The translations under genes and the position numbers were made by a program. DNA of 20,785 nucleotides from a virus: positions 1-20,785 of the IMG/VR virus record IMGVR_UViG_3300009129_000109. One strand, written 5' to 3'. Shown here piece after piece: positions 14,267 through 20,785 of the stretch. The notes below the pieces were generated by a model. The model searched no databases and had not been told where the DNA came from. It saw nothing but the letters and a program-made list of their open reading frames with translations. Within the stretch, counting starts at the first letter, position 1. Every line of letters begins with the position of its first letter.

Positions 14267-14919
14267 TATTTATTTTTTAAAAACCTCTTTAATTCTTCTT
14301 GGATAATCCGCGTAATCATAGACTCTTGAAACGGAATATCATATTCCCCTTCTGGGGCGGGTCCAGCTTCTCTACCTTCGAATCCACCAGCCGGCGGAAC
14401 AAACTTGTACCGCTGTTCCGTTGGAAACTCTCCCGGTTTATATACTGAGTCAGGTACCGGATTGGCATCTTCTGGGACTCGTGGCCAGCCATCTTCATCC
14501 ATATTTGGTGGGCCACCACGGCTCTCACTAGCCTCTGGAAAGATGGAATCACCAGTTTTTAGTGCTTGTTTTGCGCGGCTTACCCAATAGTCTTTACCCC
14601 ACTTTTCCATTATATGCTTAAATTCATTAATTACGGTTCTCTTAGAAAAAAGATAATATCGATAATCATCAGACCATTTTTCAAAACCAGCGGTGGGCGC
14701 CTTTTTAATCTCATCTTCAAGTGCCGATTCCCATACTCTCTGTATATCGGGAGCGTAAGGTTCCTCGCCCTTCTTCTGATCGCGCAGATAGTTGCCTGCT
14801 ACGTCCTGCATGCCAATCTTTCTTCTGCCTGTTTCGCCGGCGCCGTACATCGCTTCCGAAGTAACATTAGATATCTCTTCTTCAACTATCTGTTTAAGTT
14901 GTGATTTAGTAATCTTCAT
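14266..14919 (-). CDS. Head-cluster protein with tags at both ends (217 aa)
   Basis: The N-terminus MKITKSQLKQIVEEEISNV is a short amphipathic helix. A similar element closes the protein (MITRIIQEELKRFLKNK). IVE and IQE within them fit the gp21 (L/I)xE cleavage rule. Between them lies a Trp/Tyr-containing helical region (about 60-130: VWESALEDEIKK, WSDDYRYYLFSKR, KDYWVSRAKQAL) and then a long Pro/Gly/Glu-rich, probably disordered stretch (130-195). The gene directly precedes and overlaps the protease gene by 1 nt. AGAGGA lies 6 nt before the ATG, itself just downstream of a small GC hairpin (14937-14951). Location and tags suggest a scaffold or core protein packed inside the prohead, in the place T4 gives to gp67/gp68. 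Homology to these is not visible. Confidence 0.7.
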   Translation of the reverse strand: MKITKSQLKQIVEEEISNVTSEAMYGAGETGRRKIGMQDVAGNYLRDQKKGEEPYAPDIQRVWESALEDEIKKAPTAGFEKWSDDYRYYLFSKRTVINEFKHIMEKWGKDYWVSRAKQALKTGDSIFPEASESRGGPPNMDEDGWPRVPEDANPVPDSVYKPGEFPTEQRYKFVPPAGGFEGREAGPAPEGEYDIPFQESMITRIIQEELKRFLKNK

Positions 14920-14929
14920 TTGTATTCCT

Positions 14930-15022
14930 CTATATTGCGGGCATCACCCGCGCGGGTATTGATCCCTTACAGCAATTCCTTACTGGTTGAAGCATCCATT
15001 TCTGTGTCCAAAAGTTAGTCAT
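14930..15022 (-). CDS. Possible 30-aa small protein between the membrane protein and the 217-aa gene
   Basis: An ATG at 15022-15020 overlaps the last codons of the 104-aa gene. AGAGG lies 6 nt upstream. The frame stays open for 30 codons (MTNFWTQKWMLQ..CC..MPAI) to TAG at 14932-14930, 10 nt before the next ATG. It exactly fills the only gap in this part of the cluster, and the coupling geometry matches its neighbours. It has a Cys-Cys pair and three Met/Trp-rich positions but no recognised motif. With only 30 codons, chance cannot be excluded. Confidence 0.35.
   Translation of the reverse strand: MTNFWTQKWMLQPVRNCCKGSIPARVMPAI
14937..14956 (-). other. GC-rich hairpin upstream of the 217-aa gene
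   Basis: On the minus strand GCGGG-TGATG-CCCGC can form a 5-bp hairpin (14951-14937). An overlapping perfect palindrome CCCGCGCGGG spans 14947-14956. It has no T-tract, so it is not a standard terminator. It sits just before the AGAGGA of the 217-aa gene and could tune its translation or slow transcription. Confidence 0.4.
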
Positions 15023-15329
15023 TTTTTACCTCTACTGTTTTAAATAGCTTAATACCTTCGTCTCCGAATGTCATATTTAATATATATGATGTCCCCGAAG
15101 AGATACATCCTAAAATCAAAAAATTGTCAACAGATACGTCAAAACTAAATAGTTCTGTAAACGGAGAAAGAAACATTAAAAGTGCGCCTACCCAAAATCC
15201 CATACACATTGGACACTTAAATAGCTCTCCTAGTTTTCCTTCTGTGGGGCGCCATCCATCAAAAATGCTGCCGTACACTAATATTTGAGTTAAGCCATAA
15301 GCTGCGAGTATAAAAGTCAAAAGTTCCAT
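15015..15329 (-). CDS. Small membrane protein with CPxCxGFW motif (DUF1360-like, 104 aa)
   Basis: Three hydrophobic segments are visible (about residues 1-21, 45-65 and 68-88). Between the first two lies KCPMCMGFWVG (Cys39, Cys42, Gly44, Trp46). This Cys-Pro-x-Cys-x-Gly-Phe-Trp pattern characterises small DUF1360-type membrane proteins found in phages and bacteria. Their biochemical role is not established to my knowledge. The start shares one nucleotide with the stop of the 151-aa gene, so translation is coupled. An integral membrane protein among prohead genes is notable: assembly of T4 proheads begins on the inner membrane, and a membrane anchor for the portal initiator (T4 uses gp40) is one possible role. 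That is speculation. Confidence 0.75.
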   Translation of the reverse strand: MELLTFILAAYGLTQILVYGSIFDGWRPTEGKLGELFKCPMCMGFWVGALLMFLSPFTELFSFDVSVDNFLILGCISSGTSYILNMTFGDEGIKLFKTVEVKND

Positions 15330-15784
15330 TAGTTATCCTTTACAGTTTTGTTGTTAAAATTCTGAGCTATAAAAGCCTGCAGCATCGCGGTAGTATTAAC
15401 TTGGCTTAATGGGGTTTGCGGATCTAGCTCTTCGAGTTGTGCGGACAGGTGTTTTAAAAAAGCTTTTTCTATATCATCATCTACAATTCTAGAAATATCT
15501 GGATCAATAGCAATTGCTTCTAGTCCTGGGGGTTGTTTTTTCTGTGATAAATCTCCGCCATACAAAGCTGACGCAAAGTCACCTGCATCCATAGCTGCGC
15601 CTAAAAAATCAGCAACGTCTCCCAAGCCCCCAGTAGCCAACTTGGCTATCAGCTTGCCGCCTTTCTTTAACATCTTATCTCTTTTGACGGTTTGTATGAC
15701 ATTAATTAAATCACCGACAGTGTTTAAACCTTCGGTCAAATTCGCAAGGCGCCAATTCTCCATTATCAATTTCATCTCAGACAC
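15329..15784 (-). CDS. Head-cluster protein with MKLIMENW N-terminal tag (151 aa)
   Basis: The GTG at 15784 has GGAG 7 nt upstream, overlapping the stop of the previous gene, so I keep it as start. An in-frame ATG at 15775 would begin MKLIMENWRLANLTE, closer to the tag as I recall it from other phage proteins. After the tag comes LTE, a possible gp21 site, then GLNTVGDLINVIQ. A basic segment (KRDKMLKKGGKLIAKL) and a Gly/Ala-rich amphipathic region (GGLGDVADFLGAAMDAG) follow. The C-terminal half is acidic with helical character (DDDIEKAFLKHLSAQLEEL). There is no convincing transmembrane segment. It is probably a core protein processed in the prohead; I do not recognise the family. Confidence 0.68.
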   Translation of the reverse strand: MSEMKLIMENWRLANLTEGLNTVGDLINVIQTVKRDKMLKKGGKLIAKLATGGLGDVADFLGAAMDAGDFASALYGGDLSQKKQPPGLEAIAIDPDISRIVDDDIEKAFLKHLSAQLEELDPQTPLSQVNTTAMLQAFIAQNFNNKTVKDN

Positions 15785-15794
15785 AGAAACACTC

Positions 15795-16331
15795 CTACAT
15801 CGTATACAGATAACTTAGCGAATACGGATCCCTAACATATCCTTTGCGAATCGAACCTTGTTCAACCTTCTGCGGAACATCTCCAAGCTCGGTTGAGTCT
15901 TCTTTATCCGGGTGTATCAATTCTTCGTCGTCCATCGATATTATTGCTTCGGTGGCTTCAAAATAAGGACGCTCTTCTTCTATAAAACGAGATATATTAA
16001 TAAGAGCTAACTTAGGGGCACTTAATTGTTCGGATGAGGGCGTTTCCATATCAGCCTCGATAGAGCCATAAAAACCACCAGCATGAATCGATTCGGGGAT
16101 TACTATTCCTTTCTTATGGAGATATGTAAAAAGACGATTTTGGGCGCCATATGCCAAATCAGACATGGCTTCTTTCGGAAATGTTATAACTTTGTTTTTT
16201 GCAGTTGATAATACAATATCGATATCTCCATGATCAAAGATCATTAAATCTCCACTGACGCTTTTCCGTACATTTAAATCTAAACGCACGCTTCCTTCAT
16301 TAGGTTTTCCAATCTTAATGGTTATGGGCAT
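15795..16331 (-). CDS. Unrecognised conserved-type phage protein (178 aa)
   Basis: It overlaps the 277-aa gene by 17 nt and ends 10 nt before the next GTG. The N-terminal part reads as beta-rich: TIKIGKP, VRLDLNVRKSVSGDLMIFDH, DIDIVLS. A helical middle (SDLAYGAQNRLFTYLHKKG) follows, and then an acidic C-terminal stretch (about 105-160). The last residues are RKGYVRDPYSLSYLYTM. There is no signal peptide, membrane segment or catalytic motif. Its place between portal and protease, in tight operon with portal, suggests a role in prohead assembly. No function can be assigned from sequence. Confidence 0.7.
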   Translation of the reverse strand: MPITIKIGKPNEGSVRLDLNVRKSVSGDLMIFDHGDIDIVLSTAKNKVITFPKEAMSDLAYGAQNRLFTYLHKKGIVIPESIHAGGFYGSIEADMETPSSEQLSAPKLALINISRFIEEERPYFEATEAIISMDDEELIHPDKEDSTELGDVPQKVEQGSIRKGYVRDPYSLSYLYTM

Positions 16332-17148
16332 CGTTATAAATTTCCTTTACAAGCGCTTGAGTTCGCATAACTGTCAAAAGAAGCTCTTCGTTAATCTCAC
16401 TAGCTCCTAATGTCTCCAGACGATCAATAACTGATTGAGTCTTTGTTAGCATCTCTTCGTCTTCTTTAATCTCATTTATATCTTGAGCGGTACGCAATGC
16501 AGTTGTAAGGCGCGGTAGCTCTTCATTTAAAAACAACTTCAACTCCACAGCATTATCTGCGAACGAAGCAACATAATAATGTAGCAGTTGCTTTTGCTCA
16601 TTTAAAAGCTCATTCTCATATTTCTTATTAAACTTAGTGGCGAATGTTTTATAAACCAACCCATCAATAACTTCTCCTTTCTCCACCTCTTCTCTGCCTA
16701 TTGTCATGCGTTGAATAATCTCATTTTCTAAAATAATTTGATTTTTAGGAGAAATACGATCTGAAAAAATCTGCATAATAGTTGCCAACGATTTGTAGTT
16801 GGGTACGAAATTAGCAAAAACTGATGGTGATACATCTTTGTTAACATCGTGAATTAACTTGGTTTGTTGTTTGAATAAACCAGTTGGATCAATAAGCTTG
16901 TGTTGTAATTTAGCTTCGCGCAATATCTTTTCTGCCATGACGCGATCTAAATTCTGATTTTCACACAACGAACGATAGCAATCTAAATCTCTTCTCAACA
17001 CACTTCCAGGCTTGAAATGCTTTTTTATTACTTTGATTGCTATATTTCTTCTGTTTGAATCGTTTTTTAAAATGGCAACAGTAGCTTCTTTGACAAGCGC
17101 TTCGTATACAAAAGCTGTATTACGTTTCTTGTTGTGTTTTGTCTTCAT
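16315..17148 (-). CDS. Unrecognised helical protein following the portal gene (277 aa)
   Basis: It starts 29 nt inside the end of the portal gene. The protein opens with a basic KTKHNKKRNTAFVYEAL segment and is almost entirely alpha-helical and charged, with no membrane segment. Notable stretches are VLRRDLDCYRSLCENQNLDRV, shown here only as landmarks at about residues 51-71, FVPNYKSLATIMQIFSD, and a Glu-rich C-terminal third with repeated Leu. T4 carries the small core proteins gp67 and gp68 at this place; this protein is longer and no homology is visible. A portal-associated assembly or core factor is plausible. A CTATTTA motif inside the portal gene (17218-17224) could give it separate expression. 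Confidence 0.72.
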   Translation of the reverse strand: MKTKHNKKRNTAFVYEALVKEATVAILKNDSNRRNIAIKVIKKHFKPGSVLRRDLDCYRSLCENQNLDRVMAEKILREAKLQHKLIDPTGLFKQQTKLIHDVNKDVSPSVFANFVPNYKSLATIMQIFSDRISPKNQIILENEIIQRMTIGREEVEKGEVIDGLVYKTFATKFNKKYENELLNEQKQLLHYYVASFADNAVELKLFLNEELPRLTTALRTAQDINEIKEDEEMLTKTQSVIDRLETLGASEINEELLLTVMRTQALVKEIYNDAHNH

Positions 17149-19135
17149 TCTTTTGCTCCGTTATTAAGTCTTTAGTTTCCAATTCGTGAAGTAGGCTGCG
17201 TAGAGATTCATTAATTGTAAATAGTTGTTTCTCTTCTGTTTGTTCTCTCAAACTATAAGTAGATTGTTCTTCTTCATAAATTCCATTAGTTAAGCCATCC
17301 ATTTTTACAAGAGATTGTATATCGCCATAACCCGGCAACGTTCCTCTTCTAGTGTTGCTGCCTTTTTCTTTCGAATATTTAGCAGCATAAGAACGAGAAC
17401 GGGCGCCGGCTGCACGTTTGTCTGTCTTTACAGGATTATATACCTTCCCCCTGGATCCAGGCGTGAGACGAGGAGAATTCCGCGATCCTGGTGGAACTGC
17501 CAAAAGTGGGGATTCCTCACCTGCTGCTTCAGGGGCTGCAGCAGCTGCGGCATCAGTTGCCGGCATTTCGGCGGGCCCGCCAGGCGCCTCCATTCCAAGA
17601 TCGCCACCAAGATCTGCGCCCATGCCACCGCCAAGATCTCCACCCATGGCGCCAGCACCTGCGCCGGCGGCTTCTGCTGCCGATGCCTCTGCCACTTGTT
17701 GAAGTGCAGCGTCGTGCATGCGATCATAATACATCTCTCTCTGGTTGCGAATAAACTCTTCGTGCGTCATTCCAAACATATGTTCTGATACCCACCGACG
17801 AGAGAAATAGCCTTCCGTAGCGCTTGCTGCGGTGTCAAACTTTGTTTTCCAATGTTCTAGCTCTTGCAATTCCGCAATCTTAGAAGGATTATTTAAGCTT
17901 AATTGAAATGAAAGTAAATCATCTCCTCTAAATCCTAGGGTATACAAGTGAATGATTCCAATCTTGGTTAGTTCTGCTACAATCACTCGCTGAAGTCTTT
18001 GAATAGTTCTAGCAAAACGAATGTCTTTTTGGGCTAATGTTGTCTTGTCTTCCTCGGCTCCCTCTCCCATCGTGAGATATGATTGGGGAATTTTAAGAGC
18101 GGAGAATAACTTATCTCTAAGGTACTTAATATCATCAATCTGCGTTGTGTTTGCTCCACCAGCAAGATTTGTAATGTCTGTCGCGGAGCCAGCACGGACG
18201 GGGATAAAATAATCTTCCTCAATGCTCATAGGGTTATAACGCAAATCAATGTGTCCCGTTTTAGGATCCACCACGGAGTGGCGCTTAAGCTGTGTGACAA
18301 TCTTCTCCATGTATTGCTCCACATCCTGTGGAGGAATCGCACCTACATCAATCTTAAAAAGGCGACGTTCTGAGGAACGGATCACGCGATATGCCATCAT
18401 CGCATCTTCCATCAAAGTTAGCTGGCGCCAGATGCGTCTGGCTGGCTCTAGAATTGATGTCCCATACGGCGCATACTTATCATTTCCTAAAATACGAAAA
18501 TGACACATTTGCCAATTTTCAAATGTCATTCCCGCACTATTCCACTGATATTGGATATAGTTGGGATTGGTGCTGTCCATTCCTTCTAGTCTTTCAATTT
18601 CTTGGGGAGGGAGAGCAATAACTGATTTGACTCCATATTTTTCGTCAATGTCCAAATACAGAAAGAAATCGCCATACTTACACATAGTGCGACTCCACCC
18701 GAATAAATTATAATTTAAGTTTAAAACACTACTATAAAGCACATCCAATACTGCTCGCAATTCTTCATTGGGGCACTTGATGTTAAGCATGGGTCGCAAA
18801 TCAGAATATGTAGTCATTTCGTCTGCATATATATCCATCGTAGAAGCGATCTCTGGCGTATATTCCATTTGATCAAAATCAATATATCTTTCAGAACGTC
18901 GTTGGTTTGCTATAGCATTGGTGGCAATAGTATCTAAAGGGCTATATAATGTCTTTTTAAACTGTTGTCCTGATGCTGATTTAAACCGAGAAGAGAATTT
19001 GTCAAGATGTTGTCTTCTAATACGTCGTCCCGATTGAGAGCGATAATTAATAATCGGACCTGAAAAAAGCCTTGTTAGGGCTTTAAATAAATCCGACTGG
19101 GGGTTGTTAGGGTTTTTTCCTTTAAAGGGGGGCAT
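17120..19135 (-). CDS. gp20: Portal vertex protein, T4 gp20 family, with long C-terminal extension
   Basis: This 671-aa protein is the dodecameric ring through which DNA enters the head; it also initiates prohead assembly. The gp20 core is seen at about residues 80-475. Landmarks are MEYTPEIASTMDIYADEMT near 90, MCKYGDFFLYLDID near 151, the RIWRQLTLMEDAMMAYRVIR region near 234, and LKIPQSYLTMGEG followed by DIRFARTIQRLQR near 347-383. T4 gp20 has 524 residues. Here an extra ~190 residues follow: a Gly/Ala/Met low-complexity linker (484-540, GGDLGGGMGADLGG type), a basic Ser/Arg/Pro stretch, and a Glu/Gln-rich helical end. The gene lies 9 nt after terminase and overlaps the 277-aa gene by 29 nt. 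The ribosome-binding site is weak (GAG). The gp20 assignment is firm; the role of the tail is unknown. Confidence 0.92.
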   Translation of the reverse strand: MPPFKGKNPNNPQSDLFKALTRLFSGPIINYRSQSGRRIRRQHLDKFSSRFKSASGQQFKKTLYSPLDTIATNAIANQRRSERYIDFDQMEYTPEIASTMDIYADEMTTYSDLRPMLNIKCPNEELRAVLDVLYSSVLNLNYNLFGWSRTMCKYGDFFLYLDIDEKYGVKSVIALPPQEIERLEGMDSTNPNYIQYQWNSAGMTFENWQMCHFRILGNDKYAPYGTSILEPARRIWRQLTLMEDAMMAYRVIRSSERRLFKIDVGAIPPQDVEQYMEKIVTQLKRHSVVDPKTGHIDLRYNPMSIEEDYFIPVRAGSATDITNLAGGANTTQIDDIKYLRDKLFSALKIPQSYLTMGEGAEEDKTTLAQKDIRFARTIQRLQRVIVAELTKIGIIHLYTLGFRGDDLLSFQLSLNNPSKIAELQELEHWKTKFDTAASATEGYFSRRWVSEHMFGMTHEEFIRNQREMYYDRMHDAALQQVAEASAAEAAGAGAGAMGGDLGGGMGADLGGDLGMEAPGGPAEMPATDAAAAAAPEAAGEESPLLAVPPGSRNSPRLTPGSRGKVYNPVKTDKRAAGARSRSYAAKYSKEKGSNTRRGTLPGYGDIQSLVKMDGLTNGIYEEEQSTYSLREQTEEKQLFTINESLRSLLHELETKDLITEQKNEDKTQQET
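17218..17224 (-). promoter_or_regulatory. CTATTTA promoter-like motif inside the portal gene
   Basis: The minus strand reads AACTATTTACA, the same extended form as at 798-804 and 10212-10218. It is 70 nt upstream of the 277-aa ATG at 17148, inside portal coding sequence. It could start a transcript for the core and protease genes, or be a chance match. Confidence 0.3.
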
Positions 19136-19144
19136 TTAGTTTTC

Positions 19145-20728
19145 TCACTTTATAATCCATTTATATTGATCATACATATTCTTTGCTTCATTTATTTTAT
19201 CAAAGATGTTATCTTTTTTGTAGCCCTCTTGGCCACTTATCCTGGTATTGAAGGATGTATTGGTAGTTTTAATAGAACCAAGGAAGGCTTTGTGATAATT
19301 TAAATCTCGCGCGTTTGCTTGAATAGCGGTATCTCGTACCCAGCAACCTATAGCAAGAGCCATTACTAGATCATCATGATAGCTTTTCATAGCTTGGGGT
19401 TTGCCATTTTTCCAAATAAAAGTTTTCATTTCGTTTACTAGTCGTGAAGAATATATTTTAATTAGTTTGTTTCTGATAAACTCCTCTAATTTCGCGACGA
19501 TCAAGGGACGCGTCTTCATCGAAGTGGTGAAACCTGGGATGGCGCTATTTCTTATTTCGGCCTGGTGTTGCTCAATATATTCATGGGTGGACTTAATTGA
19601 ATAATAAAGATTGGGATATTGGTATTCTATGAGCTTGTCTAGTACTGTGTATCCAATATTATTATTTTCAACTACCAGCATACATCCCCCATATTCTCTA
19701 CCCACTTGATTCAGCATATTGGCATACATATCTGGGGTTGGCTTTCCTTGATACTCTCCTACCACTTCTAATGTTTCTAATTTTATAATATGAAAAGTAG
19801 AATAGTCAGCAGCGTCTCCACGTGCAACATCCACTACCATTAAATAATTACACGTGGGATCATGTTCTTCCCAGATCCAAAAGTTTCGATCAAAACCAGT
19901 ACGATATTTAGGCTCCCTCACACACGTCAACAGCCACTCCATACAATCAGGATCAATAACAGTTTCGCCTGAAGTATTAAAGTTACATTCTAATTCTTGT
20001 GCAATCTGTCGTTTCGACATATTTTTGGTTTCTTTCTTATACCACTCTTCATCTCGTTCAGGGTGCACATCCCACATGAGAGTTGTCAAATTAAAATTGT
20101 TTGTTCCTGCGTCTGCGTCCGTGCACGTCTTGTGAAACCAATTTCCCACACCGTTGGGAGTAGACAAAGCAATACAGCGTCCACCGGTGGATAGCGTGGG
20201 ATACAAACCTGTCCAGAGTTCTTCTAAACCTTCGATGTGTGCCGCTTCGTCCAATACCAAAAGAGACAACGCCTCCGAACGGCCAGCATCGCCAGAAGTG
20301 GAGGCGGCCTTAATAGAAGAACCGTTAGAAAGCTCAAACGAAGTTCTGTTGTCTACATCAATAGTGGCAATCTTTAACCAGTCTGGAAGATTACGCATGA
20401 TGCCTTTTACTTTTTTTACTAAGTTACCCGCCGTTGCAAACTTTGTTGCCATTACAAGAATTGCTTTATCTCGATGAAATAACATCATCCAAACAATATA
20501 ACCAGCCGTAATCGTTGAGATGCCAAGCTGGCGGGCTTTTAAAATAACATTAAAACGATAATCGTTAAAGTTATCCAGCAAATCGTCCTGAAAGTCATAC
20601 GTGTCAAATAAAATAAGACCGTGTAGTGGATGCGAGATCCTCGCATACGTCTTTAAAAAATAGGCAGAATCTTTGCCGCACTTTAATATCTCTTTTACTT
20701 TTTGTTTTTTGTCTAATTGAAAGCTCAT
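19145..20728 (-). CDS. gp17: Terminase large subunit, T4 gp17 family (packaging ATPase and nuclease)
   Basis: This 527-aa motor protein pumps DNA into the prohead through the portal and cuts the concatemer. The N-terminal ATPase has a Walker-A-like LKARQLGIST at about 63-72 and Walker B LLVLDEAAH at 156-164, with catalytic Glu161. The coupling motif ALSTPNG follows at 187-193. The C-terminal RNase-H-like nuclease has its acidic residues in VVDVARGD (Asp300), LVVENNN (Glu354) and YHDDLVMALAIG near residue 455. Length is shorter than T4 gp17 (610 aa), mostly at the N-terminus, but all motifs are intact. Only 9 nt separate it from the portal gene, whereas in T4 the tail sheath and tube genes 18 and 19 lie between 17 and 20. 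The ATG at 20728 has a weak GAAG-type ribosome-binding site. The small subunit is not in the window, unless it is the partial gene upstream. Confidence 0.96.
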   Translation of the reverse strand: MSFQLDKKQKVKEILKCGKDSAYFLKTYARISHPLHGLILFDTYDFQDDLLDNFNDYRFNVILKARQLGISTITAGYIVWMMLFHRDKAILVMATKFATAGNLVKKVKGIMRNLPDWLKIATIDVDNRTSFELSNGSSIKAASTSGDAGRSEALSLLVLDEAAHIEGLEELWTGLYPTLSTGGRCIALSTPNGVGNWFHKTCTDADAGTNNFNLTTLMWDVHPERDEEWYKKETKNMSKRQIAQELECNFNTSGETVIDPDCMEWLLTCVREPKYRTGFDRNFWIWEEHDPTCNYLMVVDVARGDAADYSTFHIIKLETLEVVGEYQGKPTPDMYANMLNQVGREYGGCMLVVENNNIGYTVLDKLIEYQYPNLYYSIKSTHEYIEQHQAEIRNSAIPGFTTSMKTRPLIVAKLEEFIRNKLIKIYSSRLVNEMKTFIWKNGKPQAMKSYHDDLVMALAIGCWVRDTAIQANARDLNYHKAFLGSIKTTNTSFNTRISGQEGYKKDNIFDKINEAKNMYDQYKWIIK

Positions 20729-20734
20729 TCATTT

Positions 20735-20785
20735 TTATCTTCGTGCTTCTTCTCTCTCAATAACTTCATCGGCGGCCGCTAGAAT
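20735..20785 (-). CDS. 3' end of a gene upstream of the terminase
   Basis: The only minus-strand frame open from the right edge encodes ILAAADEVIEREEARR and stops at TAA (20737-20735), 6 nt before the terminase ATG. The charged helical end and the position directly before the large terminase would fit a small terminase subunit. Sixteen residues are too few to decide. Confidence 0.45.
   Translation of the reverse strand: MLAAADEVIEREEARR

Noticed and set aside
15041-15224. Three further CTATTTA matches inside the 104-aa gene (15041, 15146, 15218)
   Set aside because: They encode LFK or LFS in a protein rich in these residues and do not sit at a useful distance from a start codon, so chance is the better explanation.
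17315-17788. Cys-rich 157-codon plus-strand frame opposite the portal gene
   Set aside because: The cysteines arise from the antisense of the Gly/Ala linker codons; no start signal or partner gene.
20772-20779. NotI site GCGGCCGC at the right edge, suspected vector or adaptor
   Set aside because: It lies within an open coding frame that continues to a normal stop, and no further vector-like sequence is visible.

Overview
This window reads as the head-morphogenesis region of a tailed phage with a T4-type (myovirus) head. Every credible gene lies on the minus strand, so transcription runs from position 20785 towards 1. The anchors are recognisable T4 homologues in T4 order: large terminase (gp17), portal (gp20), prohead protease (gp21), a gp22-like scaffold and the gp23 major capsid protein. 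Genes are tightly packed, with many 1 to 29 nt overlaps. There is no tRNA, integrase, insertion sequence or CRISPR array. The fibre motifs, a CPxCxGFW membrane protein and a bS21 homologue are typical of uncultured aquatic or marine T4-like phages. I cannot name the host.

Layout in transcription order: the tail of an unknown gene (20785-20735); terminase; portal with a long Gly/Ala-rich extension; three unrecognised proteins (277, 178, 151 aa); a 104-aa membrane protein; a possible 30-aa ORF; a 217-aa protein; the gp21 protease; a 926-aa protein with two hydrophobic segments; a 138-aa protein; ribosomal protein bS21 (80 aa). Next come two tandem paralogues (147 and 139 aa) and three fibre-like proteins (226, 349 and about 691 aa). 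These are followed by a fourth, divergent fibre-like protein (381 aa), the scaffold, the major capsid protein, a 195-aa probable virion protein, and the first codons of another gene at the left edge. No stretch longer than about 130 bases lacks a gene.

The left half appears divided into transcription units. The coding-strand motif CTATTTA, usually ACTATTTA, occurs in six of the intergenic gaps, mostly 30-60 nt before a start codon, and three strong hairpin/T-tract terminators lie in the same gaps. This gives a repeated terminator-promoter-gene pattern around the 691-aa, 381-aa, scaffold/capsid, 195-aa and left-edge genes. The 5' leader of the 691-aa fibre gene also holds two tandem hairpins with different stems but the same hexaloop, TGTATG.

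Functionally, portal, scaffold and capsid protein would build the prohead. gp21 would cleave scaffold, capsid N-terminus and probably several internal proteins that carry short Glu-rich N-terminal tags. The terminase would then package DNA. The fibre-like proteins share N-terminal (MAYx) and C-terminal modules with different middles and probably decorate the virion. The bS21 homologue in the late operon suggests that the phage alters host ribosomes late in infection.
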